A stretch of DNA of 64,000 nt, from NCBI RefSeq assembly GCF_900104585.1, contig NZ_FNVX01000006.1, forward strand, positions 682,001 through 746,000. The letters are read 5' to 3'. Shown piece by piece: positions 45,901 through 54,341 of the stretch (positions within the stretch are counted from its first letter, which is position 1; each line of letters starts with the position of its first letter). The translations under genes and the position numbers were made by a program. The notes beneath the pieces were generated by a model, which saw only the letters and a program-made list of their open reading frames with translations, had not been told where the DNA came from and ran no database searches. The DNA is from Bacteroides ihuae. Its GTDB lineage: Bacteria > Bacteroidota > Bacteroidia > Bacteroidales > Bacteroidaceae.

Positions 45901-45970
45901 CACAAGTGCTGAAAGAGAGCAATTGATGAAATCAATACTTTCTTTTTTTGAAAAAACAACGCAAAAGTAA
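42917..45970 (+). CDS. Exported N-acetylmuramoyl-L-alanine amidase-like protein with golvesin-like insertion and Fn3 region
   Basis: A 1017-residue exported protein (signal about 1-23). An Amidase_3-like zinc site can be traced: His162 in WQSHG, Glu174 in RWEWQRAR and His489 in AFHSDAG, followed by VPKVPTMLLELLSHQNFAD, the amidase end block. Between the first ligands and the last one lies an insertion of about 160 residues (about 220-380) resembling a golvesin C-terminal/xanthan-lyase-type beta domain. A fibronectin-III-like segment follows (about 640-715), then an uncharacterised C-terminal region. It probably removes stem peptides so that NamZ can act on bare glycan; this is inference. Confidence 0.78.
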   Translation: MNLKRASFLSLLAFGLLPQTMIAQDVSTELRTKIGNLLTATARKEISVAKINIDSVAIEKNELTLFANIHCSYIPFREDNVQTIYREVQALLPQELAKYKLKICTDKKAIEEFIPMALRSKKDKKAGTFTNKSDKPLISKLSVPYAPTKGLQSRHIALWQSHGFYYEPKLTRWEWQRARIFQTVEDLYTQSFVLPYLLPMLENAGANVLLPRERDTQAVEVIIDNDGCRNASVYTEKDADKSWSTGKETGFAHLRDQYINFENPFKEGTYRLTETIKKGKENLAEWIPSIPKAGKYAVYVSYKTVENSTEDALYTVYHKGGVSQFKVNQTMGGGTWIYLGHFSFNAERNDACKVVLSNKSDKSGRMVTADAVKIGGGYGNIARRIADGGIATENTRSSDITTPITTKQLPKVDYPYETSGYPRFTEGARYWLQWAGMPDSVYSESQGKNDYTDDYKSRGLWVNYLAGGSSACPTDKGLKIPIDMAFAFHSDAGTTMNDSIIGTLGIFQTAGDDGIFANGTSRYASRDLTDLIQTNIVNDIRALYEPKWTRRGMWNQSYFEARVPKVPTMLLELLSHQNFADMRYGIDPRFRFTVSRSIYKGMLQFLCSQYKQEYVVQPLPVDNMSIRFIRENEMELTWQPVNDPLEATAKAEKYIVYTRIDDGDFDNGVVVNQNSYRTVVPAGVVCSYKVTALNKGGESFPSEILSTGRAFNSKGTVLVINGFDRISAPADFVAPADSIAGFLDQLDHGVPYKEDISYIGSMKEFRRVIPWMDDDASGFGDSCGNYETMVIAGNTFDYPAVHGVAILKAGYSFVSCSDEAIENKYASMNDYPSVDLILGKEKQTKMGRGGVTPLEFKTFTPEMQKAISTYSKAGGNIFVSGAYVASDLWDNAQANKEDKAFATNILKYKWRVGQAATTGQVKSVASPFDMINGKYSYYNELNSDSYVVESPDALEPSTEGAYTVLRYSENNLSAGIAYEGDYKTCVLGFPFESIRTSAEREQLMKSILSFFEKTTQK

Positions 45971-45982
45971 GTAGACTGAACA

Positions 45983-47836
45983 ATGAAAAAAGGATTAATC
46001 ATACTTGTTCTTCTGTTTATAGTATTACCGACACTGTTGGCACAACCTTTTCGATTTGCGCTGGTCACGGATATTCATATCTCTAAAAATCCTACATCCG
46101 TAGAAGATCTGCAAAACTCCGTCAAGCAGATTAATGCAACTCCGAACATCGATTTTGTTCTAGTTACCGGGGATATCACGGAAGAAGGCGACAGAAATAG
46201 TCTGCAAATAGCACATGATATCCTTAACGGATTAAAAGCGAAATATTATATTATTCTGGGAAATCACGAAACAAAGTGGAGTGAATCAGGCGTCACTGCA
46301 TTCAGCCATATCTTTGGTGCTGAGCGATTCGAATTTGAGCACAATGGTTTTTTGTTCCTGGGATTTAATTCAGGACCTCTTATGCGAATGGCAGATGGAC
46401 ATGTGTCTCCACAAGATATAACTTGGCTGAAAGAAGAACTCAGCAAAGCAGGAAAAGAGAAACCCGTAATTCTGGCAACACATTATCCGCTACAAGATGG
46501 CGACGTGGACAATTGGTTTGATGTAACGGATGCCGTGCGACCATACAATATACGTGCTTTCCTCGGAGGACATTATCACAGCAATCGATTCCTTTCCTAT
46601 GACGGCATACCGGGTATATTGAATCGTTCCAATCTTAGAGCCAAAGACAGCGTCGGAGGATATTCCGTGTACGATGTAACTCCTGATTCCATTATTGTCT
46701 ACGAACACAAGATTGGTTCCGAGATGAAAGAATGGGCTTCACTGTCGCTTCAGAAGAAGTATTATGACGAAAAAGGTGCAAGCAATAAATACCCGGATTT
46801 CTCGCTCAACCAAACCTTCTCTCAAGTAAAAGAATCATGGATTGTTCGTTCCGGAGTCGGCATTTATAGTTCGCCGGCTTATGCAGACAAAAAAGTATAT
46901 GTGGGAAACGACATGGGTGTGCTGACTTGCTACGAACTGAAGAGCGGAAAGAAGCTCTGGGCTTTTCAATCAGGTAACCGCATCGTAGGAACTCCAGCCG
47001 TAGAGAAAGGAGTCGTTGTTTTCGGTTCCGCAGACAAGAACATCTATGGGTTGAATGCAAAAAGCGGTAAAGTGCTATGGATAGTAAAAGCCAGCGAACC
47101 TGTACTTGGAGCCGTTACGATTGAGAACGGAATAGCTTACATAGGTGCCAGTGATCATACTTTTCGTGCAATAGAGATAAAAACAGGAAAAGTATGCTGG
47201 GCATACAATCAAGTGAAAGGATACATAGAAACTCGTCCCCTTATCGAAGGAAATAAAGTTATTTTTGGTGCATGGGACAATACATTGTACGCACTCGATA
47301 AGACCGATGGAAAGGAATTATGGAAATGGACAGGCGGACTAACGCGGATGCATTTCTCACCAGCAGCAGTATGGCCGGTTGCAGCATACGGAAAAGTCTT
47401 CATAACAGATCCTGAACGTGCTATGACAGCCATCGATCTGGAAACAGGCGAAACAGTATGGCGAACCAAACAATCAATGGTGCGTGAGACCATCAGCCTA
47501 TCAGAGGACAAAAAAAGAGTATACAGCAAAACAATGAACGACAGTATCGTCTGTTTTGCAGCGCAAGGAAATAAGCCTCATCAGCTATGGGCCTCAAATG
47601 TAGGCTTTGGTTACGAGCATGCTCCCTCTATGCCTGTAGAGAAAGACGGGATCGTATTTGGAAGTACAAAAAGTGGCCTCATCTTTGCTTTAAAGCCTTT
47701 GACAGGAAAAGTCTTGTGGAAACACAAAGTTGGTAATTCACTGATCAGTACGGTTGTTCCTCTTAATCGCCACCAAGTGTTGTTCACAGCAACTGGCGGT
47801 GAAATCGGGTTATTGGAATGGATCGAAAAGAAATAA
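45983..47836 (+). CDS. Exported metallophosphoesterase fused to a PQQ-like beta-propeller
   Basis: A 617-residue protein with a signal peptide (about 1-20). The N-terminal calcineurin-type phosphoesterase shows LVTDIHIS, VTGDITEEGD, LGNHET, ATHYPLQ and GGHYHSN in order. The C-terminal half (about 280-617) has repeated PQQ/YVTN-type blades such as GVLTCYELKSGKKLWAFQSG and IYGLNAKSGKVLW. The combination suggests a periplasmic phosphatase with a ligand or lipid-carrier binding propeller. The substrate is unknown. It is separated by 12 bp from the amidase gene. Confidence 0.85.
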   Translation: MKKGLIILVLLFIVLPTLLAQPFRFALVTDIHISKNPTSVEDLQNSVKQINATPNIDFVLVTGDITEEGDRNSLQIAHDILNGLKAKYYIILGNHETKWSESGVTAFSHIFGAERFEFEHNGFLFLGFNSGPLMRMADGHVSPQDITWLKEELSKAGKEKPVILATHYPLQDGDVDNWFDVTDAVRPYNIRAFLGGHYHSNRFLSYDGIPGILNRSNLRAKDSVGGYSVYDVTPDSIIVYEHKIGSEMKEWASLSLQKKYYDEKGASNKYPDFSLNQTFSQVKESWIVRSGVGIYSSPAYADKKVYVGNDMGVLTCYELKSGKKLWAFQSGNRIVGTPAVEKGVVVFGSADKNIYGLNAKSGKVLWIVKASEPVLGAVTIENGIAYIGASDHTFRAIEIKTGKVCWAYNQVKGYIETRPLIEGNKVIFGAWDNTLYALDKTDGKELWKWTGGLTRMHFSPAAVWPVAAYGKVFITDPERAMTAIDLETGETVWRTKQSMVRETISLSEDKKRVYSKTMNDSIVCFAAQGNKPHQLWASNVGFGYEHAPSMPVEKDGIVFGSTKSGLIFALKPLTGKVLWKHKVGNSLISTVVPLNRHQVLFTATGGEIGLLEWIEKK

Positions 47837-47873
47837 AAGATAGAAAATAAAGAAATATAAAAAGAAAATAAGA

Positions 47874-49334
47874 ATGAAACCAATCATCAACTGCTTCATC
47901 CCTTTTGCAGGAGTAGCACAAGTTCAGCAAACAGTTCAAGGGTTGCAAAAAACAAACCTGGTGAACAAGATATACTTACTTGCTATAGAACCAACGAGTG
48001 AAACAATAAGCGGATGCGAAGTTGTTACAGTGCCGGCATTGAACTCTACAGCTACCATACGTGCTATCGCAGAGCGTTCAGAAGCAGAGTATACTTTGTT
48101 CTATACCAAATACACCACATTAGAACTCGGACTTTTTGCTCTTGAAAGAATGATTCATATCGCTGAAGATTCAAATGCCGGAATGGTATATGCTGACCAT
48201 TATCAGATTGTGGGTGAATCAAAAGCGAATGCACCGGTCATCGCTTATCAATTCGGCAGTTTGCGTGATGATTTTAATTTCGGTTCGGTATTGCTTTACA
48301 AAGCTAACGCACTGAAAGAAGCAGTCGGAAGACTGAAAGCTGATTATCAGTTTGCCGGACTATACGATCTTCGTTTGAAGCTTTCTCAAAAAGCACCACT
48401 TGTGCATATCAACGAATATCTCTATTCGGAAATAGAAAACGACATGCGCAAAAGTGGAGAAAAGATATTTGACTATGTAGACCCTAAAAACCGTGGGGTG
48501 CAAGTTGAGATGGAACAAGCATGCACAGAGCACTTAAAAGAAATTGGCGGTTATCTCGCTCCCGAGTTCACTAAGATAGAGTTTAATGCAGGCAATTTCG
48601 AATACGAGGCATCAGTCATCATTCCCGTACGCAACCGTATGCGTACAATCGAAGATGCGATCAAGTCTGTATTAAAACAAAAGACAGCATTCAAGTTCAA
48701 TCTGATTATTATCGACAACTTTTCTACTGACGGTACCAGCGAAATTATAGATAAGTATGCTGATGATGAACGATTGATACACATCATCCCCACGCGAAAA
48801 GACTTGGGCATTGGTGGTTGTTGGAATGTAGGAGTACATCACGAGAAGTGTGGTAAGTTTGCCATTCAACTAGATAGCGACGACGTTTACAAAGACGAGA
48901 ATACGCTGCAAACGATGGTTAATGCCTTCTATGAACAGAACTGTGCCATGGTAGTAGGAACTTATATGATGACTGATTTCAATATGAACATGATTGCTCC
49001 GGGCATCATCGATCACAAAGAATGGACTCCCGAGAACGGACGCAACAATGCATTGCGCATCAACGGGCTAGGTGCTCCACGTGCCTTCTACACTCCGGTA
49101 TTACGAGAAGTGAATGTGCCTAACACCAGTTATGGTGAAGATTATGCTTTGGGTCTCAACTTCTCTCGTAACTATCAGATAGGTCGCGTGTACGATGTTG
49201 TTTATCTCTGCCGCCGCTGGGAAGATAACTCCGATGCTTCACTTGATGTAGTGAAGATGAACGGACATAACACCTATAAGGACAGAATACGTACTTGGGA
49301 ACTCCAGGCACGCATTGCTTTAAACAAGAAATAA
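47874..49334 (+). CDS. Family 2 glycosyltransferase with N-terminal extension
   Basis: A 486-residue protein without a signal peptide. The C-terminal half (about 240-450) is a GT-A domain: ASVIIPVRNRMRTIEDAIKSVL, IIDNFSTDGTSEII, and QLDSDDVYKDE carrying the DxD metal site. The N-terminal 230 residues look like a second, degenerate GT-A fold (TLFYTKYTTLELGLFALERM, GMVYADHYQIV). No membrane anchor is evident, so it probably acts in the cytoplasm. Why a transferase is placed in a degradative cluster is not explained. Confidence 0.82.
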   Translation: MKPIINCFIPFAGVAQVQQTVQGLQKTNLVNKIYLLAIEPTSETISGCEVVTVPALNSTATIRAIAERSEAEYTLFYTKYTTLELGLFALERMIHIAEDSNAGMVYADHYQIVGESKANAPVIAYQFGSLRDDFNFGSVLLYKANALKEAVGRLKADYQFAGLYDLRLKLSQKAPLVHINEYLYSEIENDMRKSGEKIFDYVDPKNRGVQVEMEQACTEHLKEIGGYLAPEFTKIEFNAGNFEYEASVIIPVRNRMRTIEDAIKSVLKQKTAFKFNLIIIDNFSTDGTSEIIDKYADDERLIHIIPTRKDLGIGGCWNVGVHHEKCGKFAIQLDSDDVYKDENTLQTMVNAFYEQNCAMVVGTYMMTDFNMNMIAPGIIDHKEWTPENGRNNALRINGLGAPRAFYTPVLREVNVPNTSYGEDYALGLNFSRNYQIGRVYDVVYLCRRWEDNSDASLDVVKMNGHNTYKDRIRTWELQARIALNKK

Positions 49335-49361
49335 AACAAAAGGAAATAATGGCCAAAACGC

Positions 49362-49414
49362 CTAGGTGTTTTTTAAAAAGACTTAGGTGTTTGCACATAA
49401 ACTCTTAAGTGTTT
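49362..49414. repeat. Three TAGGTGTTT-type direct repeats in the GT2-DUF4922 gap
   Basis: CTAGGTGTTT (49362), TTAGGTGTTT (49383) and TTAAGTGTTT (49405) recur at 21-22 bp. They fill much of the 110-bp gap, the longest inside the operon, so an internal regulatory site is possible. Confidence 0.5.
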
Positions 49415-49444
49415 TTATTGAAACAAAATATTGCTTGAAACAGG

Positions 49445-50377
49445 ATGAAAGAAGCTATAGAAAAGTTGCTTACTGAGCAACTCCAAACATGGGAAATGGC
49501 AAAAGCCAACTATGATGCTCTGGCAACAGTCAGAGTGAAAGAATTGGATGTAAACGGGTGGTTGTATAAAGTGCAATTCAACCCCGCACGCATTGTTTCG
49601 TCTGCTGCGAAGGTAGATAGCAAGTCTATTCAGGAAAGAAAATGCTTTCTTTGTCCCGCTAACTTGCCGACCGTGCAGAAAGGCTTACCTTTCGGTGGAC
49701 ATTATTCAATATTGGTTAATCCGTTCCCTATCTTTCCCAAGCACCTAACGATTCCTGAAACGGAACATGTGGATCAGCGCATCAAAGTGCGTTTTGGAGA
49801 TATGCTCCAATTAGCAAAAGAACTAGAGGAATATACCATCTTCTATAATGGCCCTAAATGTGGAGCTTCGGCTCCCGATCACGCACACTTTCAGGCAGGA
49901 AGCAAAGGCTTTTTGCCGATTGAAAAAGAATGGCAATACAAAAAAGCTGGCAGAATTGCCTCTTACAAAGAAGCAACCTTGTGGTACCTGAATGATTCAG
50001 TACGGGCCACATTGATCATTGAGAGTGAGGAGAAGGAGGCAGCTAAATTCTTATTCAATGCCATTTATGATGCGTTAGAATTGAAACCTGAAGAAGCAGA
50101 ACCGATGATGAATGTCCTTGCTTGGTATGAAGAGAGCAAATGGATTACATGTATCTTTCCACGGGATAAGCACCGCCCCTCTTGTTACTTTGCTGAAGGA
50201 GACAAGAATATCCTTCTTAGTCCGGCATCAGTAGATATGGGTGGAGTCTTTATCACTCCACTAGAGAAAGACTTTGAAAAAATTACTGCTACAGATATAG
50301 CAAACATTCTTAGTGAAGTTTGCATCAGCAGCAATAGCTTCTTACGATTAAGACAACTTATAAAAGAACGATTATGA
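49445..50377 (+). CDS. DUF4922 protein, GalT/HIT-like nucleotidyltransferase fold
   Basis: A 310-residue cytoplasmic protein of the DUF4922 family. HAHFQ at 146-150 is the HxHxQ active-site motif of GalT, Ap4A phosphorylase and GDP-glucose phosphorylase enzymes, whose first or second His becomes nucleotidylated. CFLC (67-70) may be a structural zinc pair, as CxxC is in GalT. GPKCGASAPD leads into the site. A sugar-1-phosphate or nucleotide-sugar phosphorolysis reaction is the likeliest chemistry, but the sugar is unknown. It overlaps the SpoIID-like gene by 4 bases. Confidence 0.78.
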   Translation: MKEAIEKLLTEQLQTWEMAKANYDALATVRVKELDVNGWLYKVQFNPARIVSSAAKVDSKSIQERKCFLCPANLPTVQKGLPFGGHYSILVNPFPIFPKHLTIPETEHVDQRIKVRFGDMLQLAKELEEYTIFYNGPKCGASAPDHAHFQAGSKGFLPIEKEWQYKKAGRIASYKEATLWYLNDSVRATLIIESEEKEAAKFLFNAIYDALELKPEEAEPMMNVLAWYEESKWITCIFPRDKHRPSCYFAEGDKNILLSPASVDMGGVFITPLEKDFEKITATDIANILSEVCISSNSFLRLRQLIKERL

Positions 50378-51690
50378 GAGAGCCTAAGGTAGAGGTCGGA
50401 ATCTTATTTGAACCTCAAATAGAGTTTGTATTACTCGGCACTTATCAACTAAATGGTGAAGAACTCAGCGGTAAACAAACAGCAACATTTAACGACGGAA
50501 AGATTCTGTGGAAAGGACGTTTGTATGACGAACTTTTATTTGTGCCAGCCAATGAACGAACAGATTCATTCGATCTAATTGATGTCACTATTGGTATCAA
50601 TTTCCATTGGGAACGAAAGGAAGATCAGCGTTTTTTGGGAGCTTTGAAGATTATTGTTGAAGGGAAGAAACTCACAGGTATCAATGTTATTGCTATCGAA
50701 GATTATCTGACCAGCGTTATCTCTTCAGAGATGAGTGCAACGGCTTCTTTAGAATTACTCAAAGCGCATGCGGTAATTTCCCGTAGTTGGCTATTGGCTC
50801 AAATACAAAAGACCAAAGAGATTGCAGATACCCATAGCAACTATTCCGCCTACACTGAAACTGAGGAGGAATTGATTCGTTGGTACGATCGTGAAGATCA
50901 CACCCGCTTTGATGTCTGTGCTGACGACCATTGTCAACGCTACCAAGGCATTACCCGTGCCTCAACAGAAATAGTAGAACAAGCCATCGCCGCCACTCGC
51001 GGACAAGTACTTACTTCGGAGGGAAAGATATGTGATGCACGCTTCTCTAAATGTTGCGGTGGTGCATTCGAAGAATTTGAATACTGTTGGGAAGATGTAA
51101 AATACCCCTATCTGGCTAAACAACGAGATAGCAAAACAATCACGGAGCTCCCGGACTTACGTCAGGAAGCGGAAGCTGATAAATGGATCCGTACTTCTCC
51201 CGAAGCTTTCTGCAATACAAAAGATAAAAAGGTTCTTTCTCAAGTACTAAATAACTATGATCAGGAAACGACTGATTTCTATCGATGGAAGGTAACCTAT
51301 ACTCAACAAGAGCTATCTGAACTTATATTAAAACGTTCCGGCGTTGACTATGGTCAGATACTCGATCTGATTCCTATTGAGAGAGGAACTTCCGGAAGAT
51401 TAGTAAAACTTAAGATTATAGGAACAAACCGTACTCTAACCATTGGTAAAGAGCTTGAAATACGCAGGACGTTATCGACATCGCACCTTTACAGTTCTGC
51501 CTTCGTGGTAGATAAAACGGAGATAAGCAACAATATTCCGGGGAGGTTCACTCTTATCGGCGCCGGTTGGGGACATGGAGTAGGACTCTGTCAGATAGGT
51601 GCTGCTGTGATGGGAGAACAAGGATATGTATACGATGAAATATTGCTCCACTATTACATTGGAGCTAACATCGAGAGATTATACGAATAA
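50374..51690 (+). CDS. SpoIID/LytB domain protein
   Basis: A 438-residue protein of the SpoIID family; characterised SpoIID is a lytic transglycosylase that cuts glycan strands already stripped of peptides. The domain covers about 100-438: VIAIEDYLTSVISSEMS with the expected catalytic Glu, LKAHAVISRSWLLAQ, a KCCGGAFEEF block and GWGHGVGLCQIGA near the end. The first 90 residues are an extra beta domain. No signal peptide or membrane helix is visible at the N-terminus, which is unexpected for a wall enzyme. The start overlaps the DUF4922 stop (ATGA). Confidence 0.85.
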   Translation: MREPKVEVGILFEPQIEFVLLGTYQLNGEELSGKQTATFNDGKILWKGRLYDELLFVPANERTDSFDLIDVTIGINFHWERKEDQRFLGALKIIVEGKKLTGINVIAIEDYLTSVISSEMSATASLELLKAHAVISRSWLLAQIQKTKEIADTHSNYSAYTETEEELIRWYDREDHTRFDVCADDHCQRYQGITRASTEIVEQAIAATRGQVLTSEGKICDARFSKCCGGAFEEFEYCWEDVKYPYLAKQRDSKTITELPDLRQEAEADKWIRTSPEAFCNTKDKKVLSQVLNNYDQETTDFYRWKVTYTQQELSELILKRSGVDYGQILDLIPIERGTSGRLVKLKIIGTNRTLTIGKELEIRRTLSTSHLYSSAFVVDKTEISNNIPGRFTLIGAGWGHGVGLCQIGAAVMGEQGYVYDEILLHYYIGANIERLYE

Positions 51691-51696
51691 TATAAA

Positions 51697-53010
51697 ATGA
51701 GAAATAGGATGAAAGAGAAAAGAACTAACCCGTGGACGTGGATACCCACTCTTTACTTTGCAGAAGGATTACCTTATGTAGCAGTGATGACCATAGCAGT
51801 AATCATGTACAAGAAGATGGGATTGTCAAACACGGACATTGCTCTTTACACCAGTTGGCTAAACCTACCTTGGGTAATCAAACCCTTATGGAGCCCTTTT
51901 GTCGACTTGGTAAAAACCAAGCGAGCATGGGTGATAGCTATGCAAGCATGCGTAGCAGCGGGTTTTGCAGGAATAGCCTTTTTTATTCCTACACCTCATT
52001 ATCTACAACTAACCTTAGCTTTTTTCTTTTTATTAGCTTTCAGTTCGGCAACACATGATATTGCTGCCGACGGGTTCTATATGCTTGGGCTCAACACCGG
52101 CGAGCAGTCCTTCTTTGTAGGAATCCGTAACACCTTCTATCGCTTTGCCAACATCTTCGGACAAGGCATACTTGTAATGTTTGCCGGATTAATGGAAGAA
52201 GGAGTGATTATCCCTTCAACCAAAGGTAATATTCCATTAGCTTGGAGCATTACTTTCTATCTATTAACCGCTCTTTTCATCGCTTTTACTCTCTATCACA
52301 AAATTATTCTCCCCCACCCTGCCGAGGACGTAAAGCGACAAGGGCTTAGTAGCAAAAAGCTGCTATCAGATTTCTTACTTACTTTTCTTTCTTTTTTCCA
52401 AAAGAAAGATTTAGGCTTAATGTTCTTCTTCCTACTTACTTATCGTTTAGGAGAATCACAATTAGGCAAAATAGCCTCTCCCTTCTTGCTCGACTCTGCG
52501 GATAAAGGAGGACTAAACCTCTCAACAGCAACCGTCGGAATGGTTTATGGAACAATCGGCGTAGCAGCTTTACTTGTTGGAGGGATTATTGGAGGTTTTT
52601 TAGTTTCACGTGATGGATTCAGAAAATGGATTATTCCTATGGCATTAGCAATCAACCTTCCCGACCTACTATACGTTTACTTGTCTGCTGTAATTCCAGA
52701 CAACACATGGTTAGTCATCGGCTCCGTAGCCATTGAGCAACTAGGATATGGTTTCGGCTTCACTGCATATATGCTCTACCTAATCTATGTAGCCGATGGT
52801 GAACACAAGACGGCTCACTATGCCATCGGTACAGGATTTATGGCTTTGGGCATGATGCTTCCCGGTATGGCTGCAGGTTGGATTCAAGATACGATAGGTT
52901 ATACAAACTTCTTTGGTTGGGTATGTATCTGTACCATTCCAGGAATAGTTGCCTCTATGATGATACGTAACAAGATCGATGCTTCATTTGGTAAAAAGCA
53001 GCCTAAATAG
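51697..53010 (+). CDS. ampG: AmpG-like muropeptide permease (MFS)
   Basis: A 437-residue major facilitator with about 12 helices. The N-terminal block TLYFAEGLPYVAVMTIAVIMYKKMG, then WLNLPWVIKPLWSPFVD, is the AmpG/SLC33 signature. AmpG proteins import GlcNAc-anhydroMurNAc(-peptides) into the cytoplasm for recycling. Here it sits between a SpoIID-like protein (which would make anhydro ends) and NamZ copy 2, which strongly supports a wall-recycling substrate. The symbol is by family and context. Confidence 0.85.
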   Translation: MRNRMKEKRTNPWTWIPTLYFAEGLPYVAVMTIAVIMYKKMGLSNTDIALYTSWLNLPWVIKPLWSPFVDLVKTKRAWVIAMQACVAAGFAGIAFFIPTPHYLQLTLAFFFLLAFSSATHDIAADGFYMLGLNTGEQSFFVGIRNTFYRFANIFGQGILVMFAGLMEEGVIIPSTKGNIPLAWSITFYLLTALFIAFTLYHKIILPHPAEDVKRQGLSSKKLLSDFLLTFLSFFQKKDLGLMFFFLLTYRLGESQLGKIASPFLLDSADKGGLNLSTATVGMVYGTIGVAALLVGGIIGGFLVSRDGFRKWIIPMALAINLPDLLYVYLSAVIPDNTWLVIGSVAIEQLGYGFGFTAYMLYLIYVADGEHKTAHYAIGTGFMALGMMLPGMAAGWIQDTIGYTNFFGWVCICTIPGIVASMMIRNKIDASFGKKQPK

Positions 53011-53052
53011 ATGCTCGGATATCTTATTAATAATCAAACGATTCGAAACAAT

Positions 53053-54291
53053 ATGAAAATGATCAAATTTATCCTACTTAACACACTGCTCATGATAGCA
53101 TTGACTACTCAAGCGCAGAAGATAAGGATCAAGACTGGAATCGAAGTACTGAAAGACCAAAACTTTAAGTGCCTTGAAGGGAAACGTGTAGGTCTCATTA
53201 CGAATCCCACGGGTGTGGACAATAACTTAAAGTCTACTATCGATATTCTTCACGAAGCTCCTAACGTAAACTTAGTAGCACTTTACGGCCCTGAACACGG
53301 AGTACGCGGAGATGTACATGCAGGTGATAAAGTAGATAACTCGGCTGATCCCTCAACCGGCCTACCAGTCTACTCGCTCTATGGAAAAACGCGTAAAGCA
53401 ACGCCAGAGATGCTAAAAGGCATTGACGTACTCGTCTACGATATTCAAGACATTGGCTGCCGCTCATTTACGTATATTAGCACCATGGGATTAGCAATGG
53501 AAGCAGCCGCTGAAAATAATATTGAATTCGTTGTACTCGATCGCCCTAATCCGGTAGGAGGTTTAAAAGTCGAAGGAAGTTTAGTAGAAGATGGTTACAT
53601 TTCCTTTGTCAGTCAGTTTAAAATTCCATACCTTTACGGCCTCACTTGTGGAGAATTAGCATTGATGCTAAATAGAGAAAACATGCTTGGCAAACAGTGC
53701 AAACTGAACGTCGTAAAAATGAAAAGCTGGAAGCGTAAAATGAACTATGAAGACACCGGGTTACAATGGATACCCTCTTCTCCACATATTCCACATCCAC
53801 ATTCAGCACTCTTTTATCCCGTCAGTGGCATTCTTGGCGAATTAGGTTATATGTCTATCGGAGTAGGTTATACTATTCCCTTCCAGATGTTTGCCGCACC
53901 ATGGGTAAAAGCCGAGGAATTGGCTAAGAACTTAAATAATTTGCAATTGCCTGGCGTCATCTTCCGCCCGATACATTTGAAACCCTTTTATTCAGTGGGA
54001 CAGGGAGAAAATCTGCAAGGAGTACAAGTGCATATTGTCGATTTTAAAAAAGCAGCATTGAGTGATATTCAATTCTACGTCATGCAAGAAGTAGCAGTTC
54101 TCTATCCTGATAAGGCTGTTTTTGATCATGCAGACAAAGAACGTTTCAATATGTTCGATAAAGTTTGTGGGAGCAAAGAGATACGAGAACGATTTAGTAA
54201 AAACAATCGTTGGGAAGATGTGCGCGATTATTGGTACAAAGATGTGAACGCTTTCCGCAAACTATCTAAAAAATACTATTTATATAAATAA
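53053..54291 (+). CDS. Exo-beta-N-acetylmuramidase, DUF1343/GH171 (NamZ type), copy 2
   Basis: A 412-residue DUF1343 protein with a signal peptide from MKMIKFILLN to TTQAQK, so the start at 53053 is preferred over the in-frame ATG at 53011, which abuts the ampG stop. Family blocks mirror copy 1: GLITNPTGVDNNLKSTIDIL, LYGPEHGVRGDVHAGD, VYDIQDIGCRSFTYISTMG, LDRPNPVGGLKVEG and GVGYTIPFQMFA. Divergence from copy 1 is considerable, so the two may prefer different chain lengths or modifications. Confidence 0.9.
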   Translation: MKMIKFILLNTLLMIALTTQAQKIRIKTGIEVLKDQNFKCLEGKRVGLITNPTGVDNNLKSTIDILHEAPNVNLVALYGPEHGVRGDVHAGDKVDNSADPSTGLPVYSLYGKTRKATPEMLKGIDVLVYDIQDIGCRSFTYISTMGLAMEAAAENNIEFVVLDRPNPVGGLKVEGSLVEDGYISFVSQFKIPYLYGLTCGELALMLNRENMLGKQCKLNVVKMKSWKRKMNYEDTGLQWIPSSPHIPHPHSALFYPVSGILGELGYMSIGVGYTIPFQMFAAPWVKAEELAKNLNNLQLPGVIFRPIHLKPFYSVGQGENLQGVQVHIVDFKKAALSDIQFYVMQEVAVLYPDKAVFDHADKERFNMFDKVCGSKEIRERFSKNNRWEDVRDYWYKDVNAFRKLSKKYYLYK

Positions 54292-54341
54292 AGATTTCAA
54301 GAAGAAATCAGACAACAAACTCATTGTTTGAGCGAATCTAA

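Noticed and set aside
49349..49408. A 19-codon reading frame in the GT2-DUF4922 gap
   Set aside because: It is made almost wholly of the TAGGTGTTT direct repeats and has no family resemblance or good ribosome site.
53011..53052. Earlier in-frame ATG for NamZ copy 2, directly after the ampG stop
   Set aside because: The extra 14 residues would precede a normal signal peptide that begins at 53053.
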